Shown here piece after piece: positions 24,701-31,884 of a stretch of 34,949 bases of DNA. A program made the translations under genes and the position numbers. The notes under the pieces were generated by a model. It was not told where the DNA came from, searched no databases, and was given only the letters and a program-made list of their open reading frames with translations. Source of the DNA: Streptomyces turgidiscabies Car8 (GTDB lineage: Bacteria; Actinomycetota; Actinomycetes; Streptomycetales; Streptomycetaceae); assembly GCF_000331005.1 (NCBI RefSeq), contig NZ_AEJB01000418.1:1-34949 (forward strand), given 5' to 3'. Position 1 is the stretch's first letter; each line of letters opens with the position of its first letter.

Positions 24701-24992
24701 CCACTCGAGCGGCAAGTGCCTGGACATCTCCGCCGTCTCCACGGCCAACGGAGCCGCCGTCCAGCAGTGGACCTGCCACGGCGGAACCAACCAGCGGTTC
24801 ACGCTGCGGGCGGTGACCGCGCTCGGCAACAGCCACGACTACCAGCTCGTCGCCGTGAACAGCGGCAAGTGCGTCGACGTCAGCAACATCTCCACCGCCA
24901 CCGGAGCACTCGTCCACCAGTGGACCTGCGACCCCGGCAGCACCCTGACCACCAAGAAGAACCAGATCTGGCGGCTCGCCGGAAAGGACTGA
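21798..24992 (+). CDS. Large secreted glycoside hydrolase with three CBMs and ricin-B domain
   Basis: A 1064-residue exported protein. Residues 1-41 are a Sec signal ending ASA. Residues 42-445 look like a clan GH-A (beta/alpha)8 hydrolase, with acid/base Glu164 in PYNEPDLNW and nucleophile candidate Glu270 in VNLNEYAHRY; spacing fits strands 4 and 7, closest in feel to GH39-like enzymes. Three CBM6/CBM35-type modules follow, each opening with a YEAEN-like motif (about 461-602, 612-730, 743-900). Residues 915-1064 are a ricin-B/CBM13 trefoil with three CLD/QxW-type repeats. GAAGGGAC is a fair ribosome site. It probably attacks a branched plant or microbial polysaccharide and feeds the importer. 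The exact family and substrate are not recognised. Confidence 0.85.
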   Translation: MPGIGQRRSTKRRLLHGITKSLLSLTVIAGATTVLATPASAATPTLTVDLGTTTGAFRGGASGALYGLYGPDVPTNNLIEGMGLQTTNTKYQDGQQHPGSDALEIAKPFVDSGGGDILIYMTDVYRANYERESYSAYQATMKTQVEQAMASPYASHIVFIPYNEPDLNWFSGMRSNSTALANFNAEWRQTYNFIKGLWPAARLAGPNTSSYSDSSLKGFLTYCKANNCLPDVVTWHTLGSPAAVRSTIDAYRAVETAAGITSPITVNLNEYAHRYHLTDPGQMVQWIAALEDEKVDGNLPYWNINGNLGDSAAAQNTPNAQWWLYNWYSSMKGANTVKVTGAASDAAYTLQGLASLDTAKKQARVILAGGGTSGDSNTVIKNIDPAVFGSTVHVSVFQDRYSGYIGAAATPTRLSDADVAVGSDGSITLPITLDAMSAYEVIVSPGGAGSTTASDNTWTGTYEAENATLSGSGYNINTEGTTGDVGKFATSGTKDVGGLRTGSTTVISFPVSVPTTGDYDLSVFGNSYAKDADVKGPTNVYMRVDGGASTRIDIPVAFQWVVWGHSDTTVHLTAGSHTVSLATTGDNGGATVGDAIVDKIDLRYKDAAVQGTTLYEAEQAALSDSGTATYTAQGQSGAGAVNLTSGKSATFWVYSARDGYADLTARFRNTGQADLTVNGKATNDQTLAGATTGAWSTSANRVYLNGGINKVRVTGAAGTLALDDLAVTPFSATDAVTTGNVVTYQAENGTLTGTAAADTTFSQANGGVVTGIGNGTANSLTLNVNAPSAGTYAMTMRYANAEELPSNHYNPDLYAEHADVSVNGGTSTRVNFASTLHWNQFQNYTVPVTLTKGANAVKFTASQLFNWDGTTIGKVYSGGGTDIGQPMRSSSAPHLDQVSFAPASLHIGASTGFSSTAVAQHSALCLEDPAKSTTDGTQFQQDTCGSGQEQIFDFHPVSGTTDTYSVVNHSSGKCLDISAVSTANGAAVQQWTCHGGTNQRFTLRAVTALGNSHDYQLVAVNSGKCVDVSNISTATGALVHQWTCDPGSTLTTKKNQIWRLAGKD

Positions 24993-25067
24993 CCAGCAGC
25001 GGATCCCGCTGATCTCTCCCGGCCACGCCGACAGAAGCAGGGCCCCGCTCCCCCCGGGACCTGACAC

Positions 25068-25096
25068 GAGGGCCACGACATCCGGTCGTGGCCCTC
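25068..25096. terminator. Terminator of the glycan operon
   Basis: GAGGGCCACGA (25068-25078) and TCGTGGCCCTC (25086-25096), a perfect 11-bp stem with a 7-base loop, 76 bases past the secreted hydrolase stop. Strong intrinsic-type hairpin; no T-run. Confidence 0.75.
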
Positions 25097-25162
25097 TCGG
25101 CGGTCACCGGGTCCAGGTATCTCGCTCCGTCGGCCGGGGCGTTGTCAGTGGTGGCAGGCAAG

Positions 25163-27259
25163 ATGACCGGCATGACAACACCAGCTGCAGTGATCGTGGA
25201 TGCCGCCGCCTACGCGCAGGCGGTCGAGGACGCGGTGAAGGCGTCGGCCGCCTACTACACGGGCGGCACCTCGGTGCTCGACGACGACGCCTACGACCGG
25301 CTGGTGCGCGGCATCGCGGAGTGGGAGGCCGGTCATCCCGAGCAGGTGCTGCCCGAATCGCCGTCCGGGAAGGTCGCGGGCGGCGCCGTGGACGGGGATG
25401 TCCCGCACACGGTGGCGATGCTGAGTCTGGACAACGTGTTCTCTGCCGAGGAGTTCACCACCTGGACGGCATCGCTGGCCAGACGTATCGGCCACGACGT
25501 CACCCGCTTCAGTGTCGAGCCCAAGCTCGACGGTCTCGCGATCGCCGCCCGTTACACCCGAGGCCGCCTCACCCGGCTGGTCACGCGCGGCGACGGGACG
25601 GCCGGAGAGGACGTCTCGCACGCCATCGGCACCGTCGAGGGACTACCCGACGAACTGGCCGAACCGGTGACGGTGGAGGTACGCGGCGAAGTCCTCATGA
25701 CCACCGCCCAGTTCGAGTACGCCAACACGGCACGGACGACGCACGGCGGCACCCCGTTCGCGAACCCGCGCGGCGCCTCGGCCGGCACTCTGCGGGCCAA
25801 GGACCGCGCGTACACCGTGCCGATGACGTTCTTCGGGTACGGACTGCTCCCGGTGCCCGGAACCGAGACGGAGCTCGCCGGGCGGCTGGAGGGGCTCGCG
25901 CACAGCGAACTCATGACACTGGTCGGCGAACTGGGGGTGAACACCACCGCCACCACCGCCGTACCCGGCATCACCGCCGACACCGTCGAGCAGGTGCTTG
26001 CCCGCGTCGGACAGATCGCCGGCCTGCGGGCGGAGTTGCCCTTCGGTATCGACGGGATCGTCATCAAGACCGACCTCGCCGCCGACCAGAGGACCGCCGG
26101 GGCGGGATCGAGGGCCCCACGTTGGGCGATCGCCTACAAACTCCCCGCCGTGGAGAAGATCACCCGGCTGCTGGAGGTCGAGTGGAACGTGGGCCGTACC
26201 GGCATCATCGCCCCACGCGGCGTGCTGGAGCCGGTCGAGATCGACGGTGCCACCATCACCTACGCCACGCTCCACAACCCCGGCGACATCACCCGGCGCG
26301 ACCTACGCCTGGGCGACCACGTCATGGTGCATCGCGCCGGTGACGTCATCCCCCGCGTCGAAGCCCCTGTCGCCCACCTGCGCACCGGGGACGAACAGCC
26401 CATCGTCTTCCCCCAGGTGTGCCCGCGCTGCGGGGCCGGCATCGACACCAGCGAACAGCGCTGGCGGTGCGAGAACGGCCGCAACTGCCATCTGGTGGCC
26501 GCCCTCTCCTACGCCGCCGGCCGCGACCAGCTCGACGTCGAAGGCCTCGGGCACACGCGCGTGCTCCAGCTCGTCGACGCCGGTCTGGTGAAGGACCTCG
26601 CCGACCTGTTCTCCCTCACGCGGGAGCAGTTGCTGGGCCTGGAGCGGATGGGCGAGACGAGTACCGACAACCTCCTCGCCGCGATCAACGCGGCGAAGGA
26701 CCAGCCGCTGTCGCGGGTGCTGTGCGCTCTCGGGGTGCGCGGCACCGGCCGCTCCATGTCCCGCCGTATCGCCCGGTACTTCGCCACCATGGACAACATC
26801 CGCGCCGCGGACGTCGAGGCGATGCGGCAGGTCGAGGGCATCGGCACCGAGAAAGCCCCTTCCATCGTCGCCGAACTCGCCGAACTGGCCCCGCTCGTCG
26901 ACAGACTCGCGGCAGCCGGGGTGAACATGACCGAGCCCGGCGCGACCCCGCCCACCCCCGCGGCCGAGGGGACCGAGGGCATCACGGAGGGCGCCGAGGC
27001 GACGGGCAGGCCCCTGACCGGGATGACCGTCGTGGTGACCGGAGCGATGACAGGTGTACTGGAGAACCTCAGCCGCAACCAGATGAACGAGCTCATCGAA
27101 CGGGCCGGGGGCCGCTCGTCCTCCAGCGTCTCGAAGAAGACCAGCCTGGTCGTCGCCGGCGACGGTGCCGGATCCAAGCGCGCCAAGGCCGAAACCCTCG
27201 GCATCCGTCTGGCCACCCCGGACGAGTTCGCCGCCCTCATCACCGACTACGTCGACTGA
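25163..27259 (+). CDS. NAD+-dependent DNA ligase, divergent LigA paralogue
   Basis: A 698-residue protein with the full LigA domain order: Ia (residues 25-60), adenylation domain with nucleotidyl Lys121 in VEPKLDG, then [22 protein letters not shown] and [13 protein letters not shown], an OB fold, a four-Cys zinc finger (CPRCG ... CENGRNC), helix-hairpin-helix repeats ([11 protein letters not shown]) and a C-terminal BRCT domain. It seals nicks using NAD+. It differs from typical housekeeping LigA in many positions; in domain Ia the usual Tyr-His pair (Escherichia coli Tyr22-His23) is Tyr31-Tyr32. Streptomyces normally has a separate essential LigA, so this is probably a second copy. The start at 25163 has a weak GGCAGG site; ATG 25172 is an alternative. 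Confidence 0.9.
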   Translation: MTGMTTPAAVIVDAAAYAQAVEDAVKASAAYYTGGTSVLDDDAYDRLVRGIAEWEAGHPEQVLPESPSGKVAGGAVDGDVPHTVAMLSLDNVFSAEEFTTWTASLARRIGHDVTRFSVEPKLDGLAIAARYTRGRLTRLVTRGDGTAGEDVSHAIGTVEGLPDELAEPVTVEVRGEVLMTTAQFEYANTARTTHGGTPFANPRGASAGTLRAKDRAYTVPMTFFGYGLLPVPGTETELAGRLEGLAHSELMTLVGELGVNTTATTAVPGITADTVEQVLARVGQIAGLRAELPFGIDGIVIKTDLAADQRTAGAGSRAPRWAIAYKLPAVEKITRLLEVEWNVGRTGIIAPRGVLEPVEIDGATITYATLHNPGDITRRDLRLGDHVMVHRAGDVIPRVEAPVAHLRTGDEQPIVFPQVCPRCGAGIDTSEQRWRCENGRNCHLVAALSYAAGRDQLDVEGLGHTRVLQLVDAGLVKDLADLFSLTREQLLGLERMGETSTDNLLAAINAAKDQPLSRVLCALGVRGTGRSMSRRIARYFATMDNIRAADVEAMRQVEGIGTEKAPSIVAELAELAPLVDRLAAAGVNMTEPGATPPTPAAEGTEGITEGAEATGRPLTGMTVVVTGAMTGVLENLSRNQMNELIERAGGRSSSSVSKKTSLVVAGDGAGSKRAKAETLGIRLATPDEFAALITDYVD

Positions 27260-27261
27260 GC

Positions 27262-27283
27262 GCGCCCCGGCGCCGCGGGGTGC
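27262..27283. terminator. Hairpin directly after the ligase gene
   Basis: GCGCCCCG (27262-27269) pairs with CGGGGTGC (27276-27283), one G-T wobble, 6-base loop, 2 bases past the ligase stop codon. Likely terminator. Confidence 0.6.
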
Positions 27284-27316
27284 CCGAGCTCACACGGCAC
27301 AGGTCCCAACGGCGGA

Positions 27317-27350
27317 ACATACAGGGGTGGTTGACCGTTCATCTGTATGT
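27317..27350. repeat. Inverted repeat in ligase-reductase gap
   Basis: ACATACAG (27317-27324) and CTGTATGT (27343-27350) are perfect 8-bp arms with an 18-base loop. AT-rich arms in a G/C-rich setting; part of a series of hairpins. Confidence 0.5.
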
Positions 27351-27359
27351 GGCTGCGGA

Positions 27360-27374
27360 GGGGACAGTGTCCCC
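27360..27374. repeat. 15-base palindrome in ligase-reductase gap
   Basis: GGGGACA-G-TGTCCCC, 7-bp arms with a 1-base centre. It could be a regulator site or the core of a mobile-element end; no regulator gene is adjacent. Confidence 0.5.
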
Positions 27375-27390
27375 GGGCCTCACCCATAGC

Positions 27391-27424
27391 CCATGGGGAA
27401 GATCGTTCGGCTGAAGCCCCATGG
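27391..27424. repeat. Inverted repeat in ligase-reductase gap
   Basis: CCATGGGG (27391-27398) and CCCCATGG (27417-27424), perfect 8-bp arms with an 18-base loop, the same loop size as the repeat at 27317-27350. Confidence 0.5.
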
Positions 27425-27470
27425 AGCCTTTCGCCGCGAGGCGACCGCCCTCCGCACGCCACCACCTACC

Positions 27471-27502
27471 GCCCCGGCTGGCCTCCCCCGTCCAGCCGGG
27501 GC
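27471..27502. terminator. Strong hairpin downstream of the reductase gene
   Basis: GCCCCGGCTGG (27471-27481) and CCAGCCGGGGC (27492-27502), perfect 11-bp arms with a 10-base loop. It faces the end of the minus-strand reductase gene (stop at 27586) and the plus-strand ligase gene, so it can serve as a two-way terminator. Confidence 0.65.
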
Positions 27503-27585
27503 TTCACGCTGTGCGGCAACCGACCACTCAAGCGTTCGCAGTAGCCGTGCAGCCGTGGTCAGCCTCTCCCGAGCAGGCTCTGGTG

Positions 27586-28230
27586 TCACTTCCGCCAGAA
27601 CAGGTGGTGCACCACACCACTCGGGCTGGGCACGACGTCCAGGTGGAAGCGGTCGAGAAGCTCGTCGGGAGACTCCCACAAACGTAGTCCCGACCCGAAC
27701 TTCACCGGCAAGACCGCCACATGCAGACTGTCGACGAGGTCGGCGTCGAGGAACTGCCGGACGGTGGAAACCCCGCCGCCGAGCCGGACGTCCTTGCCCC
27801 GGGCCGCCACCCGCGCCTGTTCGAGCACCGATTCGGGGTCACCGTCGACAAAGTGGAACGTGGTGTCGGAGAGCGTGAACGAGGGACGCTCATGGTGGGT
27901 CATGACGAACACCGGGGTGTGGAAAGGGGGTTCGTCCCCCCACCAGCCTCGCCACTCGTGGTCGTTCCAGGGACCGCGCTGGGGCCCGAACTTGTTGCGG
28001 CCCATGATCTCGGCACCGATGTCGCGTGCCCAGTCCCGTACGACGTAGTCGTCGAGGCCGCGGCTCCCGCCGGGCTCGGTACGCCCTGGCCAACTCGCTG
28101 TGGCTCGTGCCCAGGTGAACAGCTGCTCCGGATCGACGTGCCCGAACGGGTGCTCGCGACTCTGTTCGGCGCCGGCACCGATCCCGTCACTCGACACGCC
28201 GAAGTTGTGGACTCTCAGCAACTGAGCCAT
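27586..28230 (-). CDS. DHFR-fold (RibD C-terminal-like) reductase
   Basis: A 214-residue protein of the RibD-C/dihydrofolate reductase superfamily. It opens with QLLRVHNFGVSSDGIGAG, has GRNKFGPQRGPW in the middle and the GGGVSTVRQFLDADLVDSLH segment that forms the NADPH-binding turn and following helix, then VLPVKFGSGLRLWE. The start at 28230 is fixed by AGGAGGAACAG immediately upstream; a longer frame to 28293 is not needed. It belongs to a different branch from the member at 6764-7366. Substrate is unknown; it is cytoplasmic. It has no obvious operon partner: 125 bases separate it from the upstream PLP enzyme gene on the same strand. Confidence 0.85.
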   Translation of the reverse strand: MAQLLRVHNFGVSSDGIGAGAEQSREHPFGHVDPEQLFTWARATASWPGRTEPGGSRGLDDYVVRDWARDIGAEIMGRNKFGPQRGPWNDHEWRGWWGDEPPFHTPVFVMTHHERPSFTLSDTTFHFVDGDPESVLEQARVAARGKDVRLGGGVSTVRQFLDADLVDSLHVAVLPVKFGSGLRLWESPDELLDRFHLDVVPSPSGVVHHLFWRK

Positions 28231-28332
28231 CTGTTCCTCCTGAGGTTGCCGATCGTGATGTTGTCGATCACGGCGATGAGACTGCGCGCGCATCGAAAAC
28301 TCATCGGCGTGTCCGCGACCGCTCCGAAGCCG

Positions 28333-28360
28333 GGCTACCGGCTACCGGCTACCGGCTACC
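28333..28360. repeat. Tandem heptamer repeat, GGCTACC x 4
   Basis: Four perfect consecutive copies of GGCTACC (GGTAGCC on the coding strand). The stop codon of the PLP enzyme gene (TAG, 28356-28358) lies in the first unit reached by the ribosome; the other three units are in the 3' untranslated region. Prone to copy-number change. Confidence 0.9.
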
Positions 28361-29378
28361 CACCGTCCTTGCCGGTCACGATCTGTGGGCCGGTAGCCGC
28401 TCCCACCCACCGGTGATAGGTGTCCATGTCGACATTGCTGCCGCACACGATGGTGACCACATGCCGGCCGGCGAAGCGCTCGCGGTCTTCGAGGATCGCC
28501 GCGACGCCGAGCGCGGCCGACGGTTCGACGACCAGGCCCGCGTGATCGAGAAGCATCCGCATTCCGGCGATGATCGACGCCTCCTGAACCAGGACGGCAT
28601 CGTCGGCGACCAGGAGGAGATCGTCGAGGACGGCGGGGATCGGGTGCCGACCGGCGACGCCGTCAGCGATGGTGTCGGTCGAGTCGGTGGTGACGACACG
28701 CCGCTCGCGCCACGAGTGTGTCATCGCCGGTGCGCCCAGAGGCTGGACGCAGATCACCTCGACCTCGGGTGCCAGGGCCTTCATCACATGGCCCACGCCG
28801 GTGGCCAGCGCCCCGCCGCCGAGAGCGATGAGGACTGTGTCGAACGACGGTACGGAGTCCACCAGTTCCAGGGCGATGGTCGCCGCACCCTCACAGGTCT
28901 CGATGTCCAGGCTGTCTTCGACCAGTCGGATGCCGTCGTACCGCGCGATGGCCGCCGCCCGATCGCGAGCCATCTCGTGATCGCCGTCCACCAGTTCCAG
29001 CGCGGCGCCCAACGCGCGGATACGGTCAAGCTTGGCCACAGTCGCGAAACGGGACGCCACGACGGTCACGTCGAGCCCCCGGCCGCGCCCGGACCAGGCG
29101 AGGGCTTGGCCAAGGTTGCCCGCACTGGCACAAACCGCGGCTCGTGTGCCTTCGGCGGCGAGCAGGCTCGCGACCAGCTCGGTGCCGCGGCCCTTGAAGC
29201 TGCGCACCGGGTTCGCCGTTTCGAGCTTGATGCTCACCGTGCAGCCCAGGTCGGACTCCATCGCCTCACAGCGGTACAGCGGAGTACGGAGAAAAACCGG
29301 ATCGATCAGCCGCTGAGCCGCCCTGATCCGAGCAGTGTCGAGGCGTGTCTCCCGCATGGCACAGCAGGGTAGCGCCAT
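28356..29378 (-). CDS. PLP-dependent enzyme, threonine dehydratase/serine racemase-like
   Basis: A 340-residue fold-type II PLP enzyme. The cofactor lysine is Lys62 in RSFKGRG, the substrate loop is SAGNLGQ and the phosphate-binding glycine loop is ALGGGALATG, all in family order; VVEPSAALG near the C-terminus is also typical. Likely reaction: dehydration, deamination or racemisation of a hydroxy-amino acid such as Thr or Ser. There is no C-terminal ACT regulatory domain, so it matches catabolic or non-allosteric forms. The start at 29378 is supported by GGGAGG seven bases upstream; a longer frame to 29645 crosses the divergent control region. A 25-bp palindrome lies 180 bases upstream and may control it. 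Confidence 0.88.
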   Translation of the reverse strand: MALPCCAMRETRLDTARIRAAQRLIDPVFLRTPLYRCEAMESDLGCTVSIKLETANPVRSFKGRGTELVASLLAAEGTRAAVCASAGNLGQALAWSGRGRGLDVTVVASRFATVAKLDRIRALGAALELVDGDHEMARDRAAAIARYDGIRLVEDSLDIETCEGAATIALELVDSVPSFDTVLIALGGGALATGVGHVMKALAPEVEVICVQPLGAPAMTHSWRERRVVTTDSTDTIADGVAGRHPIPAVLDDLLLVADDAVLVQEASIIAGMRMLLDHAGLVVEPSAALGVAAILEDRERFAGRHVVTIVCGSNVDMDTYHRWVGAATGPQIVTGKDGG

Positions 29379-29762
29379 CACCGCGCCTCCCTTGGGTGGA
29401 CGCCCACCGATACCGCCCGGACCCCCCATCAGGTCCCTGCGGGCCACCGGCCGTGGCGTTGCCGGGATCTGGGAATTCTGGTCGAGCATGGTCTCCAACG
29501 ACGACTGAGCGCTCACGGCGCCGACCGTCTCGGACACCCTGATGCCGTCCAGGGCGCTGGTACGCCACCAGGCTGGTGGCGTACATCGCCGACGGCCGAC
29601 CCCCGTATCGCCTGAACGCCGCCCAAGGTCGACTCGCGCAGGCACCCGGTGTCAGTTTGCCGACTGTGAGCGAGGGTGGGGCTGAATCGGTCGAGGGCGG
29701 GGCAGTCGGAAAGGCAGATACCGTCAAGGAGGCGGCCGCGAGTCAGGTAGGGAGATCAAGGC
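29379..29762. other. Divergent intergenic control region
   Basis: About 380 bases between the PLP enzyme gene (minus) and the PP2C phosphatase gene (plus). No gene is supported. It holds a large perfect palindrome (29560-29584). No clear -35/-10 pair was found for either gene. Confidence 0.5.
29560..29584. promoter_or_regulatory. 25-base perfect palindrome, candidate operator
   Basis: GTACGCCACCAG, a single G, CTGGTGGCGTAC: 12-bp arms with no mismatch. It lies midway between two divergent genes, 181 bases from one start and 178 from the other. In RNA it would form a 10-bp hairpin with a 5-base loop. Confidence 0.6.
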
Positions 29763-31493
29763 ATGGCAGGACCGGAACACACGGATATCCACGGGAAACG
29801 ACCCTTGGCGCCGCCGGCCGCCGGGCTCGTCGAGACGCTGGAAGCCTTCGGGACCGGGGCCTACATCGTGGACGTGCAGGGCCGGATCATCGCCGTCAAC
29901 TCCCGCGCCGAGCAGATTCTGGACCGGTCGGCCGGAGATCTTTTCGGCCACGACGCTCACGACCTGCTGCACCGGGACGCGCACGGCCACCCCCTGCCCA
30001 GGACCCAGTGCCGTATGCGGCAGGCTTTCCATGCCCGGCGCACCGCTCAGGCCGAGGAGGACTACTTCGCGCGCGGAGACGGCTCTCTGCTGCCCATCTC
30101 ATGGCTGATCACCCCCTTCGATCTCGGCGCCCACGACCTCGATGAGTATGAGCACAGCACGCTCGTCATCTTCCACCCCCGGCACCCGCGGGCACCCTCA
30201 CTGCCGCAGCCGGAGGCCGCCCTGCTGCCCGAAATCGAACGGCTCGCCCTGCTGGCCGCGACCACCACACAGCTGACCTCCACTCTCGACGTCGAAGAGG
30301 CGCTACGGCGGCTGGTGACCCTGGTGGTGCCCCGGCTGGCGGACTGGGCGATCATCGATCTGATCACCGAGCGCGACGAGGTGTGGCGCACTGTCGTGGC
30401 CGAGGCGAGGGATGACGGCCTGGTGCATCACGAGGAACTCCAGGGACCGATGCCACCGGTCCCCGAGGAGTCCCCGATGCCCCTGTCCAGGGCTTTGCGC
30501 GGGGTCGCGTCGACCCTGGCCGGCCCGCAGACCTACCAGGGGCCGCCGGATTCCGGTATCGCGGTCGAACAGCGCCGCCTGTTCGACGTCACGGGCATCC
30601 ACTCGGCGGCCATCGCTCCCATCCGCAGCACCCGTGCGGTCCTCGGCGCGCTGACCCTGGGCCGAGCCAAGCAGCCGGGTGACTTCGCCACCGTCGACCT
30701 CCCCCTCATCGAGGACATCGCCCGCCGCGCAGGCCTGGCTCTGGACAACGCACGTCTCTACCAGCGCCAGCGCAAGGTCGCGGAGACCATGCAGAACCAC
30801 CTGCTCCCCCAGATGCCGCGCGTGCCGGGTCTGCAGATGACGGTGCGCTACCTCCCGGCGCCCGACGCCTCACAGGTCGGCGGCGACTGGTACGACGCCT
30901 TCTCCCTGGCCGACGGCGCCACCGCGCTGGCCATCGGCGACGTGGTCGGACATGACCTGGAGGCGGCAGCAGGCATGGCACAGGTGCGCAACATGCTCCG
31001 CGCCTACGCCTGGGCCCTGCAGGAGCCTCCCAGCCGGATCGTCGAGCGCCTCGACGAGGCGGTCCTGCACATCACGGACGTCGCCATGGCCACCATGATC
31101 CTCGCCCGGGTCGAAGAGACCCACGACGGCCAGTGGAAGCTGACCTGGACCAACGCGGGACATCCGCCGCCCCTGCTGATCAGCCACGACGGGCTGGCCG
31201 ACTATCTCACCGACGGCCACGGCATACTCCTGGGCACCGGAGCCCACAGGCCCCGCTCCGACGCCACCGCCCTGCTGCCGCCCGGATCCACCCTCCTGCT
31301 GTACACCGACGGCCTGATCGAGGAACCCGGCCACACCCTCGACGAGGGTCTCAACCGACTGCGCCGACACGCCGCCGCCCTCGCCCACCGCCCGCTGACC
31401 TCCTTCATCGACCAGATGCTGAGCCGGGTCCGCCCCGTCGCCAACGACGACGACGTCGCCCTCCTCGCCCTGCGGGTGCCCACCCGACCGTGA
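29763..31493 (+). CDS. PAS-GAF-PP2C (SpoIIE/RsbU-type) serine phosphatase
   Basis: A 576-residue signalling protein. Residues about 20-135 are a PAS sensor (AFGTGAYIVDVQGRIIAVNS), about 155-335 a GAF domain ending LALDNARLYQRQ, and about 345-570 a PP2C-type phosphatase with the metal-binding motifs GGDWYDAF, AIGDVVGHD and a C-terminal NDDDVALLALR. No histidine-kinase-like ATPase domain is present, so it is a phosphatase only, of the kind that dephosphorylates anti-sigma-factor antagonists (RsbV type). Such proteins are numerous in Streptomyces and link environmental signals to sigma-B-like factors. The partner STAS protein and kinase are not in this window. GGGAGA and AAGG precede the ATG. 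Confidence 0.93.
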   Translation: MAGPEHTDIHGKRPLAPPAAGLVETLEAFGTGAYIVDVQGRIIAVNSRAEQILDRSAGDLFGHDAHDLLHRDAHGHPLPRTQCRMRQAFHARRTAQAEEDYFARGDGSLLPISWLITPFDLGAHDLDEYEHSTLVIFHPRHPRAPSLPQPEAALLPEIERLALLAATTTQLTSTLDVEEALRRLVTLVVPRLADWAIIDLITERDEVWRTVVAEARDDGLVHHEELQGPMPPVPEESPMPLSRALRGVASTLAGPQTYQGPPDSGIAVEQRRLFDVTGIHSAAIAPIRSTRAVLGALTLGRAKQPGDFATVDLPLIEDIARRAGLALDNARLYQRQRKVAETMQNHLLPQMPRVPGLQMTVRYLPAPDASQVGGDWYDAFSLADGATALAIGDVVGHDLEAAAGMAQVRNMLRAYAWALQEPPSRIVERLDEAVLHITDVAMATMILARVEETHDGQWKLTWTNAGHPPPLLISHDGLADYLTDGHGILLGTGAHRPRSDATALLPPGSTLLLYTDGLIEEPGHTLDEGLNRLRRHAAALAHRPLTSFIDQMLSRVRPVANDDDVALLALRVPTRP

Positions 31494-31580
31494 CCGTCCG
31501 CCCGTCGGTGACCGCACCGGACCGTGCGCTTCGAACAGTCACCTGCCCTGGTCTGCTGACTCCTGGACGCGGGAGCAGTA

Positions 31581-31613
31581 GGTCGCGAACACCCGCATAC
31601 GGTCACGAACACC
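31581..31613 (+). repeat. Direct 13-mers with 20-base period
   Basis: GGTCGCGAACACC (31581-31593) and GGTCACGAACACC (31601-31613) differ at one position and are exactly 20 bases apart. Likely tandem binding sites. Confidence 0.55.
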
Positions 31614-31642
31614 TGCTACTGACTCGCAAAGGTGAACAGCTT

Positions 31643-31683
31643 CGACAACCCTCGACAACAGTCGCACCCGACAACGAAGTTGT
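31643..31683 (+). repeat. CGACAAC boxes ending in an inverted repeat
   Basis: CGACAAC occurs at 31643-31649, 31653-31659 and 31669-31675; the first two are 10 bases apart. The last overlaps the perfect inverted repeat ACAAC-GAA-GTTGT (31671-31683). About 200 bases ahead of the winged-helix gene. Confidence 0.55.
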
Positions 31684-31884
31684 GACCCAAGCCGAACCCA
31701 ACATGAACTCTGCCGAACAACCAGCTCCGCCCGCCCGTAGTATCTCTGTACCGAGGCAAAGCCCTCACCAGGTGCGACCTACTCATGACTCGTTCAAGCG
31801 CCACCGCATCGCAGTTCAACCCAGGCGCCTGCTCCGCGAGTTGCTTCACCGTCTGCGGACGCCCCCCGAGGAAAGGCCGGCAGC

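Larger units (their letters stand above)
31494..31884. other. Intergenic stretch with repeat boxes
   Basis: About 390 bases, more A-rich than the surroundings, between the phosphatase and the winged-helix gene. It contains two 13-mers 20 bases apart and a set of CGACAAC boxes, listed separately. A TAGTAT (31738-31743) could be a -10 element but has no matching -35. No gene is supported. Confidence 0.45.

Noticed and set aside
27317..27502. IS200/IS605-type insertion remnant
   Set aside because: Hairpins are suggestive, but no TnpA or TnpB coding trace was found, so no mobile element is called.
31738..31743. TAGTAT as a -10 element for the winged-helix gene
   Set aside because: No -35 element or sigma-B/ECF consensus at a fitting distance.
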